Assembly (NCBI RefSeq): GCF_019090165.1
Contig: NZ_JAHRIB010000211.1
Span: forward strand, 1 to 46,150
Length of the DNA: 46,150 bases
Direction of reading: 5' to 3'
Source of the DNA: Streptomyces sp. BV286
Lineage (GTDB): Bacteria; Actinomycetota; Actinomycetes; Streptomycetales; Streptomycetaceae
Positions 32,065-39,955 of this stretch are shown here, in pieces. How positions within the stretch are numbered: the first letter of the stretch is position 1; each line of letters starts with the position of its first letter. A model generated the notes under the pieces. That model was not told the DNA's origin. It did no database searches and worked only from the letters and a program-made list of their open reading frames with translations. Position numbers and translations under genes: made by a program.

Positions 32065-32670
32065 TCAGCTGTTCTGGACGACCATCGTGACCCCGTTGAT
32101 GATCTGCTGCACGGCGATCGCGGAGAGCATCATGCCCGCGAGCCGCGTGACCAGCACCACGCCGCCGTCCTTGATGACCCGGATGATCAGCAGCGAGTAC
32201 CGCATCACCACCCACAGCACTACGTGGATGGCGACGATCGCCGCCCACACCGACACCCGGGTCGCCGCACTGTCGGCCTTCTGCACGGCCAGGATGACGG
32301 ACACGATCGCGCCGGGGCCGGCGAGCAGCGGCATGCCCAGCGGTACGAGGGCGACGTTGACGTCCTTCGTCTGCTGGGGTTCGTCGGTCTTGCCCGTGAG
32401 CAGGTCGAGCGCGATGAGCAGGAGCAGCAGTCCGCCCGCGATCATCAGCGCGGGGACGGACACGTGCAGGTAGTTCAGGATCTGGTGGCCGAGGAGCCCG
32501 AAGACGGTGATGACACCGCCGGCCACGCAGACGGCCTGGAAGGCCATGCGCTTCTGCACCTTGGCCGGCCGTCCGGCCGTCAGCGCGAGGAAGATCGGGG
32601 TGATCCCGGGGGGATCCATGATGACGAAGAGCGTGAGGAAGAGGGAGCCGAAGACGGCGAGGTCGAACAT
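32065..32670 (-). CDS. MarC family integral membrane protein
   Basis: A 201-residue protein with six hydrophobic helices and the MarC signatures FVIMDPPGITPIFLALT at the N-terminus and VPLGMPLLAGPGAIVSVI in the second half. Length matches the family. MarC was once linked to multiple antibiotic resistance but that role is not supported; function is unknown. ATG 32670 was chosen because the first helix begins there; the ribosome-binding site is weak. It lies 183 bp downstream of the PHP phosphoesterase gene on the same strand. Confidence 0.92.
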   Translation of the reverse strand: MFDLAVFGSLFLTLFVIMDPPGITPIFLALTAGRPAKVQKRMAFQAVCVAGGVITVFGLLGHQILNYLHVSVPALMIAGGLLLLLIALDLLTGKTDEPQQTKDVNVALVPLGMPLLAGPGAIVSVILAVQKADSAATRVSVWAAIVAIHVVLWVVMRYSLLIIRVIKDGGVVLVTRLAGMMLSAIAVQQIINGVTMVVQNS

Positions 32671-32853
32671 GAGGGAGGCCTTGCGGAGTGTCGGAAGAGA
32701 GGTGAGCGTGCCCCTCGGGGGGCGGTGCGGGGCGTCGTTGCGGCGCCGCCGCGTGGGTACGGCCTGGGGTGACCCGTCCGCCCGGTGCGGGGAGCACGAT
32801 CGGCCCACGGCCCGGTGCGGCGGTCTCGGGTCGCGGCTTGTGCCCGCGAAGCG

Positions 32854-33720
32854 CTACGCGCCCGCGGTCCCGCCCGTGCCGGGCACGGGGAACGCGCCGG
32901 TCGCCCGCCGGGTGATCTCCCCGTAGACCTCGGGATCCGTCGTGAAGTCCCCGAGCTCGCATGCCTTGCGGCTGCCGTGGTAGTCGCTGGATCCGGTCGT
33001 CAGCAGCCCCAGTTCGCCCGCGAGGCCGCGCAGCCGGGCCCGGGTGGCCGGGTCGTGGTCCATGTGGTCGACCTCGATCCCGTCGAGGCCCGCCGCGGCC
33101 AGTTCGGCGATCGCGGACTCCGGTACGGTCCGTCCCCGCTTGGCGGCGGCGGGGTGCGCGAGAACGGTCACTCCGCCCGCGGCCTTGACCAGCCGGATCA
33201 TCTCGAAGGGGTCCGACTCGTGCTTCTCGATGTGGGCCCGGCCGCCGTCGGAGAGCCACTCGGTCGTGAACGCGTCCGACACCGTGGGCACGACCCCCAG
33301 CTCGACGAGCGCGGTGGCGATGTGCGGCCGCCCCACGGACCCGCCGGCCGCGATGCGCGCCACCTGCTCCCAGGTGACGGGCACGCCCATGTCCTGCAGC
33401 CTGCCGATCATCGCGCGGGCCCGCGGCACCCGGTCGTCGCGCACGAGTTCGCGCTCACGCAGCAGGTCCGGCTCCTCGGGGTCGAAGAGGTACGCGAGCA
33501 TGTGCAGGCCGACGCCGTCGAGGCGGCAGGAGAGCTCCGCGCCGGTGACCAGGGTCAGCCCGGCGGGCATGGCCGCGATGGCCTCGGCGTATCCGCGGGT
33601 GGTGTCGTGGTCGGTCAGCGCGACGACGTCGAGTCCGGCCGCTGCCGCGTTCCGTACCAGTTCGGCGGGGGTGTCCGTACCGTCGGAGGCCGTGGAGTGG
33701 CAGTGCAGGTCGATGCGCAC
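32854..33720 (-). CDS. PHP-domain phosphoesterase (RNase AM/YciV-like)
   Basis: A 288-residue metal-dependent phosphoesterase. Metal-binding motifs: RIDLHCHSTASDG at the N-terminus, LTDHDTTRG, GAELS, VLAHPAAAKRG and GSSDYHG. The closest known group removes phosphate from 3',5'-bisphosphonucleotides or degrades short RNA 5' to 3'. GTG 33720 was chosen because it has GGAG at 8 nt and begins at the conserved RIDLHCH; a GTG six codons upstream (33738) is possible. It shares the strand with marC. Confidence 0.9.
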   Translation of the reverse strand: MRIDLHCHSTASDGTDTPAELVRNAAAAGLDVVALTDHDTTRGYAEAIAAMPAGLTLVTGAELSCRLDGVGLHMLAYLFDPEEPDLLRERELVRDDRVPRARAMIGRLQDMGVPVTWEQVARIAAGGSVGRPHIATALVELGVVPTVSDAFTTEWLSDGGRAHIEKHESDPFEMIRLVKAAGGVTVLAHPAAAKRGRTVPESAIAELAAAGLDGIEVDHMDHDPATRARLRGLAGELGLLTTGSSDYHGSRKACELGDFTTDPEVYGEITRRATGAFPVPGTGGTAGA

Positions 33721-33967
33721 GACGCGGGCTCCAGACACGGACGGAACAAGAGGGACCGGTCAAGGATAGCGGCCCGCCCGACCGGCTCTGTCACACCCGT
33801 AATGGGGCTGTGCCCCCTACAGCCGCCTTGCGGTGTTCCGCCCGCCCCTCAGGACCGTGGGGGCCGCTCGCCCGGCCGCGTCCGACGCGTGTCCGGCCGG
33901 CCACAGGCGCCCTGCATCAGCGGCCGCCGGACCTCCCGAGCCCGCCGAGCCCGCCACGGGGGCGGCT

Positions 33968-34609
33968 TCACGGTTCGAGGATCCGCGGCGACAGTGCCCC
34001 GCAGGGCAGCAGGTCCACCTCGGCCCCGGCGTCGCGCAGGTCGGTGAGCACCAGCTCGTCGTACATCAGCAGCCCGGACTGCTCGGGCCATACGACGGCC
34101 CACAGCCACAGTCCCCGCGCCTCGCCCGCGAAGACGGCGCGGTCGTCGGGCGCCCCGGAGACGTGCCACAGCGGCGTGGGCCGCCCGGCGGCCAGCACCT
34201 TCGTCTGGGCGGGCTTCTCGACGTTCATGTACGGCCCCGGGTCGGGTCCGTCCATTCCCGCGTACCGCGCGCCGAGCCCGACGCCGAGCTCCTCGGCGAC
34301 GAGCACCAGCTCCCCTATGCCGCCGAGCGGTCCCGGTCCGGAGCACGCCACGGCCGTGGCCCGGCCGCCGGTGCGGTCGTCCCCGGCGAACGCCGCCCCC
34401 GTGAAGAGCCAGCCGACAGGCAGCGGCCACGGCATCCACACCGGTACACGCGCACGGTGCACGACCACACCGAGGGCCTCGACGCTGGGCGGGATCACGG
34501 GCTGCAGCGGATGCACGATGCCGTGCACATCGCACTGCCAGGAGTCGGCAAAGAGGCCGGGAGCCCTGACCCGGCCACCACACTTCGGGCAACTGGGTTC
34601 GCCCCTCAT
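33968..34609 (-). CDS. Conserved hypothetical zinc-ribbon protein (DUF6758-like)
   Basis: A 213-residue protein with an N-terminal CPKCGG and a further Cys in WQCDVHGIVHPL, giving a probable zinc ribbon. The body contains WMPWPLPVGWLFTGAAFAGD and SGPGPLGGIGELVLVAEE, a pattern common in an unnamed Streptomyces family (DUF6758, by memory). No membrane segment. ATG 34609 is used; an in-frame TTG at 34618 sits at better spacing from GGAGAGGA and may be the true start. The function is unknown. Confidence 0.75.
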   Translation of the reverse strand: MRGEPSCPKCGGRVRAPGLFADSWQCDVHGIVHPLQPVIPPSVEALGVVVHRARVPVWMPWPLPVGWLFTGAAFAGDDRTGGRATAVACSGPGPLGGIGELVLVAEELGVGLGARYAGMDGPDPGPYMNVEKPAQTKVLAAGRPTPLWHVSGAPDDRAVFAGEARGLWLWAVVWPEQSGLLMYDELVLTDLRDAGAEVDLLPCGALSPRILEP

Positions 34610-34708
34610 AGGGCCCAACGGTCCTCTCCGTCTTTCGCCGCGTCAAGGACGATCACCCGTCCGGCGTGTGCCTGTCATCGCTCCCCCACCCCGAAAACTA
34701 GATGTAAC

Positions 34709-34738
34709 TTGCATTCATTAGCCGAGCTAACTTATTAT
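34709..34738 (+). promoter_or_regulatory. Promoter of the MFS gene with an operator in its spacer
   Basis: A -35 TTGCAT (34709-34714) and a -10 TATTAT (34733-34738) are 18 bp apart. The perfect inverted repeat TTAGC-CGA-GCTAA (34718-34730) fills the spacer, so a bound repressor would block RNA polymerase. The layout is typical of MarR-controlled exporters. No regulator gene adjoins. Confidence 0.65.
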
Positions 34739-34782
34739 GTGTAAACGCCAACGATCTCCCCGCGAGCAATGAAGGAGCGGAC

Positions 34783-36036
34783 ATGAACAGCAGCACGGGA
34801 GGCCCCGCCGAAGGGGACACGTTCGACGCGGGAGCCGGCGGCCTCCTGCGTCAGCCGAAGGCGGTCTGGGCGACCGCCGGGGCATCCGTCGTCGCCTTCA
34901 TGGGCATCGGCCTCGTCGACCCGATCCTGCCGTCCATCGCCAAGGGCCTGGACGCCACCGCCGGCCAGGTCTCCCTGCTCTTCACCTCGTACTTCCTGAT
35001 CACCGCTCTCGCGATGCTGGTCACGGGCTTCGTCTCCAGCCGTATCGGCGGCCGCCGGACCCTGCTCCTCGGCCTGGCCCTGGTCGTGGTCTTCGCCGGA
35101 CTGTCCGGCACGTCCGGCTCGGTCGGCGAACTCGTCGGATTCCGGGCGGGCTGGGGGCTCGGCAACGCCCTGTTCGTCTCCACGGCCCTCGCCGTCATCG
35201 TCGGCGCCGCGGCGGGCGGAAGCGCGGCGGCGATCCTGCTGTACGAGTCCGCCCTCGGCCTCGGCATGGCCTGCGGGCCCCTGCTGGGCGCGCTGCTCGG
35301 TGACGCCAGCTGGCGCTACCCGTTCTTCGGCACCGCGTTCCTGATGGCGATCGGGTTCCTGTGCATCACGGTGTTCCTGAAGGAGCAGCCGAAGCCGGCA
35401 CGGAAGACGGGCCTGCTCGACCCGGTCAGGGCCCTCGGGCACGGCGGACTCGCCTCGGTCGCCGCCTCGTCGTTCTTCTACAACTACACGTTCTTCACCG
35501 TGCTGGCCTTCACGCCGTTCGTGCTGGACATGAGCCCGTACAGGTCCGGCGCGGTCTTCTTCGCCTGGGGCCTGCTGCTCGCCGTGTTCTCGGTGCTCGT
35601 GGCACCGCGTGTGCAGGCCCGGTTCGGTTCGCTGAAGGTGCTCGGCGGCTCGCTGCTGCTGCTCGCGGCGGACGTGCTCGTCCTCGGATACGGCAGCCAC
35701 ACCACGGCCGTCGTCTGCACGATCCTCTCCGGCGCCTTCATCGGCGTGAACAACACCGTCTACACGGAGCTCGCCCTCGGCGTCTCGGACGCTCCCCGCC
35801 CGGTGGCGAGCGCCGGCTACAACTTCGTCCGCTGGTTCGCGGCCGCCGCCGCCCCGTTCTTCGCTCCGCGGATCGAGGAGTGGACCGACATCCACGTCCC
35901 GTTCGTCGTCGCGGCGGTCACCGCGGTGCTGGGCGCGCTCGTCGTCCTCGTCCGCCGGAACTCCCTCACGCACGAGGCGGAGGAGCTGGAGGAGCGGCAC
36001 GCGGCCGAGGACGGCGTCACCGTCTTCGCGGGCTGA
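34783..36036 (+). CDS. MFS transporter (drug-efflux type)
   Basis: A 417-residue major-facilitator permease with about twelve helices. The cytoplasmic loop 2-3 signature is SSRIGGRRTLLLG. The N-terminal half has AFMGIGLVDPILPSIAKGL, typical of drug:H+ antiporters, and the helix-5 region has LGLGMACGPLLGALLG. It ends in a short acidic tail. ATG 34783 follows GAAGGAGCG. The upstream promoter carries an operator-like inverted repeat, which suggests induction by a substrate. The exported compound is unknown. Confidence 0.93.
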   Translation: MNSSTGGPAEGDTFDAGAGGLLRQPKAVWATAGASVVAFMGIGLVDPILPSIAKGLDATAGQVSLLFTSYFLITALAMLVTGFVSSRIGGRRTLLLGLALVVVFAGLSGTSGSVGELVGFRAGWGLGNALFVSTALAVIVGAAAGGSAAAILLYESALGLGMACGPLLGALLGDASWRYPFFGTAFLMAIGFLCITVFLKEQPKPARKTGLLDPVRALGHGGLASVAASSFFYNYTFFTVLAFTPFVLDMSPYRSGAVFFAWGLLLAVFSVLVAPRVQARFGSLKVLGGSLLLLAADVLVLGYGSHTTAVVCTILSGAFIGVNNTVYTELALGVSDAPRPVASAGYNFVRWFAAAAAPFFAPRIEEWTDIHVPFVVAAVTAVLGALVVLVRRNSLTHEAEELEERHAAEDGVTVFAG

Positions 36037-36119
36037 GGCCCTGCGCGTCCGCGGGCCGGGACGACGGCCGGCCGGAGTGTGAGATTCCCAACCGGACCTC
36101 CCCGGGCGGCCGTTGGGTG

Positions 36120-36716
36120 TCAGTCCAGGGTCACGGACCTGCGCGAGGGGTCGCGCAGGTCCGTTCCGCTCGCGAGCCAGCGCTCCTGGAGGGCTCCCGC
36201 GCCGTGCACCCGCTTCCAGGCGGCCTCGTTCGGCGTCATGGGCAGCAGCGGCAGGAACCGTACGGGATCGAGGGGCGCGTCCAGTTCCAGGTCCTCGACG
36301 AGGCCGCCCGGCTCGGCGACCAGGACGGACGTGAAGGGGGCTCCGGGCCACAGCGGGTCGCCCACGTCGAGCGAGGCGCCGGGGGCCACGACCAGGCCCT
36401 CCACCTGCGGAGAGGCGGCCAGGACGGCGAGCGGGCGGAGCACCTTGTCGGTGTCGGCGCCGCCGGCCCGTACCGAGAGGACGAGCTCGGCGCGCGGGCC
36501 CGCGACCGGGTCGGCGACGACCGCCGTGGGGTCGGCCATCGGCTGGGCGGACATGCCGAGCGTCGCGTAGCGGACGATCCCCGTGCCGGTGCCCGCGTCG
36601 GGGAAGCGGAGCACCTCGATACGGTCCGTGCCGAGGAAGGTCACCGCGGCGCGCGCGTCCGGTTCGCCCAGCGCGCTGCGCAACCGGGCCTCCACCAGAG
36701 GAAGAACATCTGCCAT
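36120..36716 (-). CDS. Suppressor-of-fused (SUFU) domain protein
   Basis: A 198-residue protein matching the bacterial SUFU-like domain: an opening helix VEARLRSALG, VRYATLGMSAQPM, ELVLSVRAG and a C-terminal FLPLLPMTPNEAAWKRVHG. In bacteria these domains are often immunity-like or of unknown role; no toxin is adjacent, so immunity is not supported here. ATG 36716 has TATGCT ending 6 nt upstream and no ribosome-binding site, so it is probably leaderless. Confidence 0.85.
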   Translation of the reverse strand: MADVLPLVEARLRSALGEPDARAAVTFLGTDRIEVLRFPDAGTGTGIVRYATLGMSAQPMADPTAVVADPVAGPRAELVLSVRAGGADTDKVLRPLAVLAASPQVEGLVVAPGASLDVGDPLWPGAPFTSVLVAEPGGLVEDLELDAPLDPVRFLPLLPMTPNEAAWKRVHGAGALQERWLASGTDLRDPSRRSVTLD

Positions 36717-36722
36717 GCGCCG

Positions 36723-36728
36723 AGCATA
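36723..36728 (-). promoter_or_regulatory. -10 box of a probable leaderless promoter (SUFU gene)
   Basis: Minus-strand TATGCT fits TANNNT and ends 6 nt before the ATG. Confidence 0.55.
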
Positions 36729-36758
36729 GAACTCGTCGGTAGCGGGCAAAGGGACGGC

Positions 36759-37230
36759 TTGACACTTCAGGCGGCTGCTACTCTGGGCCGCCGGTCGGGG
36801 CAGCACGCAGAAGCGTCGCTCTCGAGTCCCGACCCACGTCTCGACAGTCTCGACGCAAGAGACTCCCCCACGGGGGATGGACCTCCCCCACGGGGGACCG
36901 GCCGGAGGAGGTGGGGCTCCATGGATCGAAGTCGACCAGGTAGTACCACCCGCTCTTCCGGCTGCTGAGTCCCGCTCAGCTCCAGAGCTCACGCTCTCCT
37001 GGCTGCCACCTCACGCACTCGCGTCATGGCCGGTCCGGTACACAACGGAAGAGCACTTCGTTTTTCCTGATCTGTCTGAGTTTTTCTGATCTGTATCAGT
37101 AGCGAAGCTGCCACCGTGACGGTGCGGTGCTCCCCGCTTTGTGGACGTGCCAAACATCCGAAGTCAGGACGTCCCCATTCCGGGTAGTTCCATCCGTCGT
37201 CGGCGGTCTTCGTTCGCGAAGGAGCCAGCC
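36759..37230 (+). promoter_or_regulatory. Long structured leader of corA
   Basis: TTGACA (36759-36764) and TACTCT (36779-36784) form a promoter-like pair, although the 14-bp spacer is short. The leader of about 440 nt contains a tandem pair of 20-bp units (36863-36902), each able to fold as TCCCCCACGGGGGA; the word GGTGGGGCTCCATGGAT; a perfect GCTGAG/CTCAGC hairpin near 36960; and an AT-rich stretch (37060-37100) with a direct repeat GTTTTTC(C)TGATCTGT and the hairpin CTGAT-CTGT-ATCAG. A 70-codon open frame (36877-37089) begins inside the first hairpin pair but lacks a proper ribosome-binding site. A Mg2+-responsive leader is the inference. Confidence 0.5.
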
Positions 37231-38340
37231 ATGTCGATGATCCACAACCTGCGTGCCGCGGTCCGCCCCTCGATGCGCAAGGACGGCGGCGCGTACGACA
37301 CCACCCGGTCCGCCGCGGAGAGTTCGGCCGTCGTGGACTGCGCGGTCTACCGCGACGGCGCCCGCCTCCCGTCCGACGACAGCCTGACGCCGCGTGCTGC
37401 GATCCGTCAGGTGCGGCGCGACGGAGGGTTCGCCTGGATCGGTCTTCACGAGCCGACCGAGGACGAGTTCGCCGGTATCGCCGCCGAGTTCGGGCTGCAC
37501 CCGCTGGCCGTCGAGGACGCCGTCCACGCCCACCAGCGGCCCAAGCTGGAGCGGTACGACGACACCCTGTTCGCCGTCTTCAAGACCATCCACTACGTCG
37601 AGCACGACGAACTCACCGCCACCAGCGAGGTCGTGGAGACCGGCGAGGTGATGTGCTTCACCGGGCGGGACTTCTTCATCACCGTCCGGCACGGCGGGCA
37701 GGGCTCGCTGCGGGCGCTGCGGCACCGGCTGCAGGACGACCCGGAGCTGCTCACCAAGGGTCCTTCGGCCGTGCTGCACGCCATCGCCGACCATGTCGTC
37801 GACGGGTACGTCGCCGTCGCGGACGCCCTGCAGGACGACGTCGACGAGGTCGAGACCGAGGTGTTCTCGCCCGGCCGCCGGGGCGGGGTCTCGCGCGGTG
37901 TCGACTCCGCGCGGATCTACCAGCTCAAGCGTGAGGTCCTGGAGTTCAAGCGTGCGGTGTCGCCCCTGATGCGCCCCATGCAACTGCTGAGCGAGCGGCC
38001 GATGCGGCTGGTCGACCCCGACATCCAGAAGTACTTCCGCGATGTCGCCGACCACCTGGCGCGGGTGCAGGAGCAGGTCGTCGGCTTCGACGAGCTGCTC
38101 AACTCGATCCTCCAGGCCAACCTCGCCCAGGCGTCCGTCGCGCAGAACGAGGACATGCGCAAGATCACGTCGTGGGCGGCGATCATCGCCGTGCCGACGA
38201 TGGTGTGCGGTGTGTACGGCATGAACTTCGACCACATGCCGGAGCTGCACTGGCGGTACGGCTACCCCGTGATCATGGGCATCACGGTGGCGCTCTGCCT
38301 GGGCATCCACCGCACCCTGAAGCGCAACGGCTGGCTCTGA
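37231..38340 (+). CDS. corA: CorA family magnesium/cobalt channel
   Basis: A 369-residue CorA-type channel. The cytoplasmic N-terminal domain (1-300) includes FAWIGLHEPTEDEFAGIA, HAHQRPKLERYDD and long helices leading to the pore. Two C-terminal helices flank the selectivity motif VYGMNFDHMPEL (GMN). ATG 37231 follows GAAGGAG at 7 nt. It functions as a pentamer, importing Mg2+ (and Co2+) across the membrane. A long structured leader precedes it, and an MgtE-like sensor protein is encoded 1.6 kb downstream, suggesting a Mg2+-handling neighbourhood. Confidence 0.95.
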   Translation: MSMIHNLRAAVRPSMRKDGGAYDTTRSAAESSAVVDCAVYRDGARLPSDDSLTPRAAIRQVRRDGGFAWIGLHEPTEDEFAGIAAEFGLHPLAVEDAVHAHQRPKLERYDDTLFAVFKTIHYVEHDELTATSEVVETGEVMCFTGRDFFITVRHGGQGSLRALRHRLQDDPELLTKGPSAVLHAIADHVVDGYVAVADALQDDVDEVETEVFSPGRRGGVSRGVDSARIYQLKREVLEFKRAVSPLMRPMQLLSERPMRLVDPDIQKYFRDVADHLARVQEQVVGFDELLNSILQANLAQASVAQNEDMRKITSWAAIIAVPTMVCGVYGMNFDHMPELHWRYGYPVIMGITVALCLGIHRTLKRNGWL

Positions 38341-38350
38341 GGGCCCCGGC

Positions 38351-38356
38351 TACGCT
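38351..38356 (+). promoter_or_regulatory. -10 box of a probable leaderless promoter (174-residue gene)
   Basis: TACGCT fits TANNNT and ends 6 nt before ATG 38363, just past the corA stop. Confidence 0.55.
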
Positions 38357-38362
38357 GGCCCC

Positions 38363-38887
38363 ATGACGGATCAGCTGCTCGACCAGGCCCTCGTCGAGGA
38401 GGCCACCAAGAAGTCCGGGCTCGTCTGGGTGCGGGGACTCCCCGGCCAGGAGGACGGGGCGTCGTCCCGGGCCCTGTGGCACGTGTGGCACGACGGGGCC
38501 GTGTGTCTGGTCGGGGACGGGCCCGGCGAACAGCCGCTGCCGGACCTCGTGGACGGCGGCGACGCCGTGGTCACCGTCCGCAGCAAGGACAAGGGCGGTC
38601 GCCTCGTCTCCTGGTCCGCGAAGGTCGTGGAGCTGGCTCCCGGCTCCGAGGAATGGGACGTGGCCGTCGGCGAGCTGAAGGGCAAGCGGCTGAACGCGCC
38701 GGACGGCGAGGCCATGCCGGCGCGGTGGGCTCGCGAGTGCCGGGTGGTCCGGCTCGCGCCGACGGGTTCCACGACGGCGCTGCCCGACGGGTCGCTGGCC
38801 GCGGCGCCCGTGCCGACGTCGGCGACCACGCGTCGGGCGGCCCCGGCCGGGTTGCCGCGGCTGCTCTTCAAGAAGCGCAAGCGCTGA
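38363..38887 (+). CDS. Conserved hypothetical protein, possible split-barrel fold
   Basis: A 174-residue protein. The order of strands (LVWVRGLPG, RALWHVWHDGAVCLVGDG, DAVVTVRSKDKGGRLVSWSAKVVEL) recalls pyridoxamine-oxidase-like split barrels, but no FMN or F420 motif is clear. The C-terminus is Ala/Pro/Thr-rich and ends with a basic LLFKKRKR. ATG 38363 follows a -10-like hexamer with no ribosome-binding site. It starts 22 bp after corA. The function is unknown. Confidence 0.8.
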   Translation: MTDQLLDQALVEEATKKSGLVWVRGLPGQEDGASSRALWHVWHDGAVCLVGDGPGEQPLPDLVDGGDAVVTVRSKDKGGRLVSWSAKVVELAPGSEEWDVAVGELKGKRLNAPDGEAMPARWARECRVVRLAPTGSTTALPDGSLAAAPVPTSATTRRAAPAGLPRLLFKKRKR

Positions 38888-38996
38888 GCGCCGAGCGCTC
38901 CGCCCGGAGGCGGGGTGGGAGGCGGCGGATCGGATCCCGGGTGCGGGCGAGTGAGGGTTGAGCGCGCAGTTCCCCGCGCCCCTCAAGAGCGGCCGC

Positions 38997-39755
38997 TCAG
39001 GAGGTGGGGAGCTGCTGTCCGTAGTCGACCATCTCGTCCTTTTCCGGTGCCTTGAGCTCGAAGTCCTTGCCCCAGTCCGTCAGGCGGATCGTGCCCGCGT
39101 CGCCGGCGCGGACGAGGAGCAGCGGGTAGGGCTTGCCCTCCAGCGAGACGTCGATCTCGCCGCCGGAGCCCTTGTCGCCGGTGAGGCGGATGGTGCGGAC
39201 GCCGTTCAGCTCGTGGTGGCCGTCGGTGGCGAGCTCGCCGTGCAGGGCGAGGAGACCGCCGAGCAGGACGTCCTTGTCGGTGAAGACGCTGAGCTGCTTG
39301 TAGGCGGGGTCGCCCTTGGGGACCTTCACGTACATGCCGTCGAGCTTGCCCGCCGCCTCGGTGTCGGACGTGCTGTCGTCGCTCTTGCCGTCCTGGTGGT
39401 TCCAGAAGTCCGCGTCGGCCTTGATGAAGAGGTGCTCGTCGACCCGCAGCAGCCGGAACGTCACATCCTTCGAGGTGACCGAGCCGGTACCGCCGTCACC
39501 CTTGAGCTGCATGTCCAGCTTGTAGGTGCGCTTGTTGCTGACGACCGCTCCGGACAGCCGTACCGTCTCGGCGGCCCTGGCCGCCGACTGGGTTCTGCTC
39601 TGGATCTTGGCGGGGGGAAGCTTTCCGACCCCGTTGGTCCCCGCGTCCGGATCGTCACCGCCGCACCCCGTCACCCCTGTCCCCGCCACGACGAGCGCGC
39701 ACACGGCACTCGTCAACGCGGCCTTACGGGTACGTCCCTGGGGAATCGCAGTCAC
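38997..39755 (-). CDS. Secreted lipoprotein, LppX/LprG-like
   Basis: A 252-residue lipoprotein. The basic signal (VTAIPQGRTRKAAL) ends at the lipobox VTGC with C31. The mature chain has alternating beta-strand patterns (YKLDMQLKGDGG, VTFRLLRVDEHLFIKAD, MYVKVPKGDPAY) like the LppX/LprAFG lipid-carrier fold. A role in carrying lipids or in envelope maintenance is possible. GTG 39755 is used because the signal peptide starts there; the frame is open 22 codons further upstream. It converges with the 174-residue gene and is divergent from the MgtE-like gene. Confidence 0.85.
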   Translation of the reverse strand: MTAIPQGRTRKAALTSAVCALVVAGTGVTGCGGDDPDAGTNGVGKLPPAKIQSRTQSAARAAETVRLSGAVVSNKRTYKLDMQLKGDGGTGSVTSKDVTFRLLRVDEHLFIKADADFWNHQDGKSDDSTSDTEAAGKLDGMYVKVPKGDPAYKQLSVFTDKDVLLGGLLALHGELATDGHHELNGVRTIRLTGDKGSGGEIDVSLEGKPYPLLLVRAGDAGTIRLTDWGKDFELKAPEKDEMVDYGQQLPTS

Positions 39756-39877
39756 AGGTTGCGCTGCCTCTCGTGCGGTTGTCCTCAACGGCGTACCGCA
39801 GCGTACCGGGGCCCGCGACACCGCTCGGAGTCAGTCCGTCCGGACCGCTCACCAGGGCGTATCCGACCGGGACGGGC

Positions 39878-39883
39878 TAGCCT
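39878..39883 (+). promoter_or_regulatory. Candidate -10 box of the MgtE-like/DUF1003 operon
   Basis: TAGCCT fits TANNNT and is 72 bp upstream of ATG 39956, which has a strong GAAGGAGG ribosome-binding site. No clear -35 box. Confidence 0.4.
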
Positions 39884-39955
39884 GAAGCCCACCCGAGCGG
39901 ACATGGCACCCCATACCACCCGTACCGCAGCGCGTACGAGGAAGGAGGCGCTGGG

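Noticed and set aside
33804..33824. Competing short hairpins GGGGC-TGT-GCCCC and GGCTGT/ACAGCC before the PHP gene as an attenuator
   Set aside because: Stems are only 5-6 bp in GC-rich DNA and could be chance; no leader frame or T run supports them.
36120..36716. SUFU protein as an immunity protein of a toxin system
   Set aside because: No toxin-like or secretion-linked gene adjoins it.
36900..36950. M-box (ykoK) magnesium riboswitch upstream of corA
   Set aside because: Only GGTGGGGCTCC and ATGGAT resemble the consensus; the conserved later core and the CAGTGCTAAAGCTC element are missing.
36877..37089. 70-codon open frame in the corA leader as a leader peptide gene
   Set aside because: The ATG lies inside a hairpin with GGGGG directly against it and has no spacing for ribosome binding. 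I kept it as a note in the leader entry rather than as a gene.
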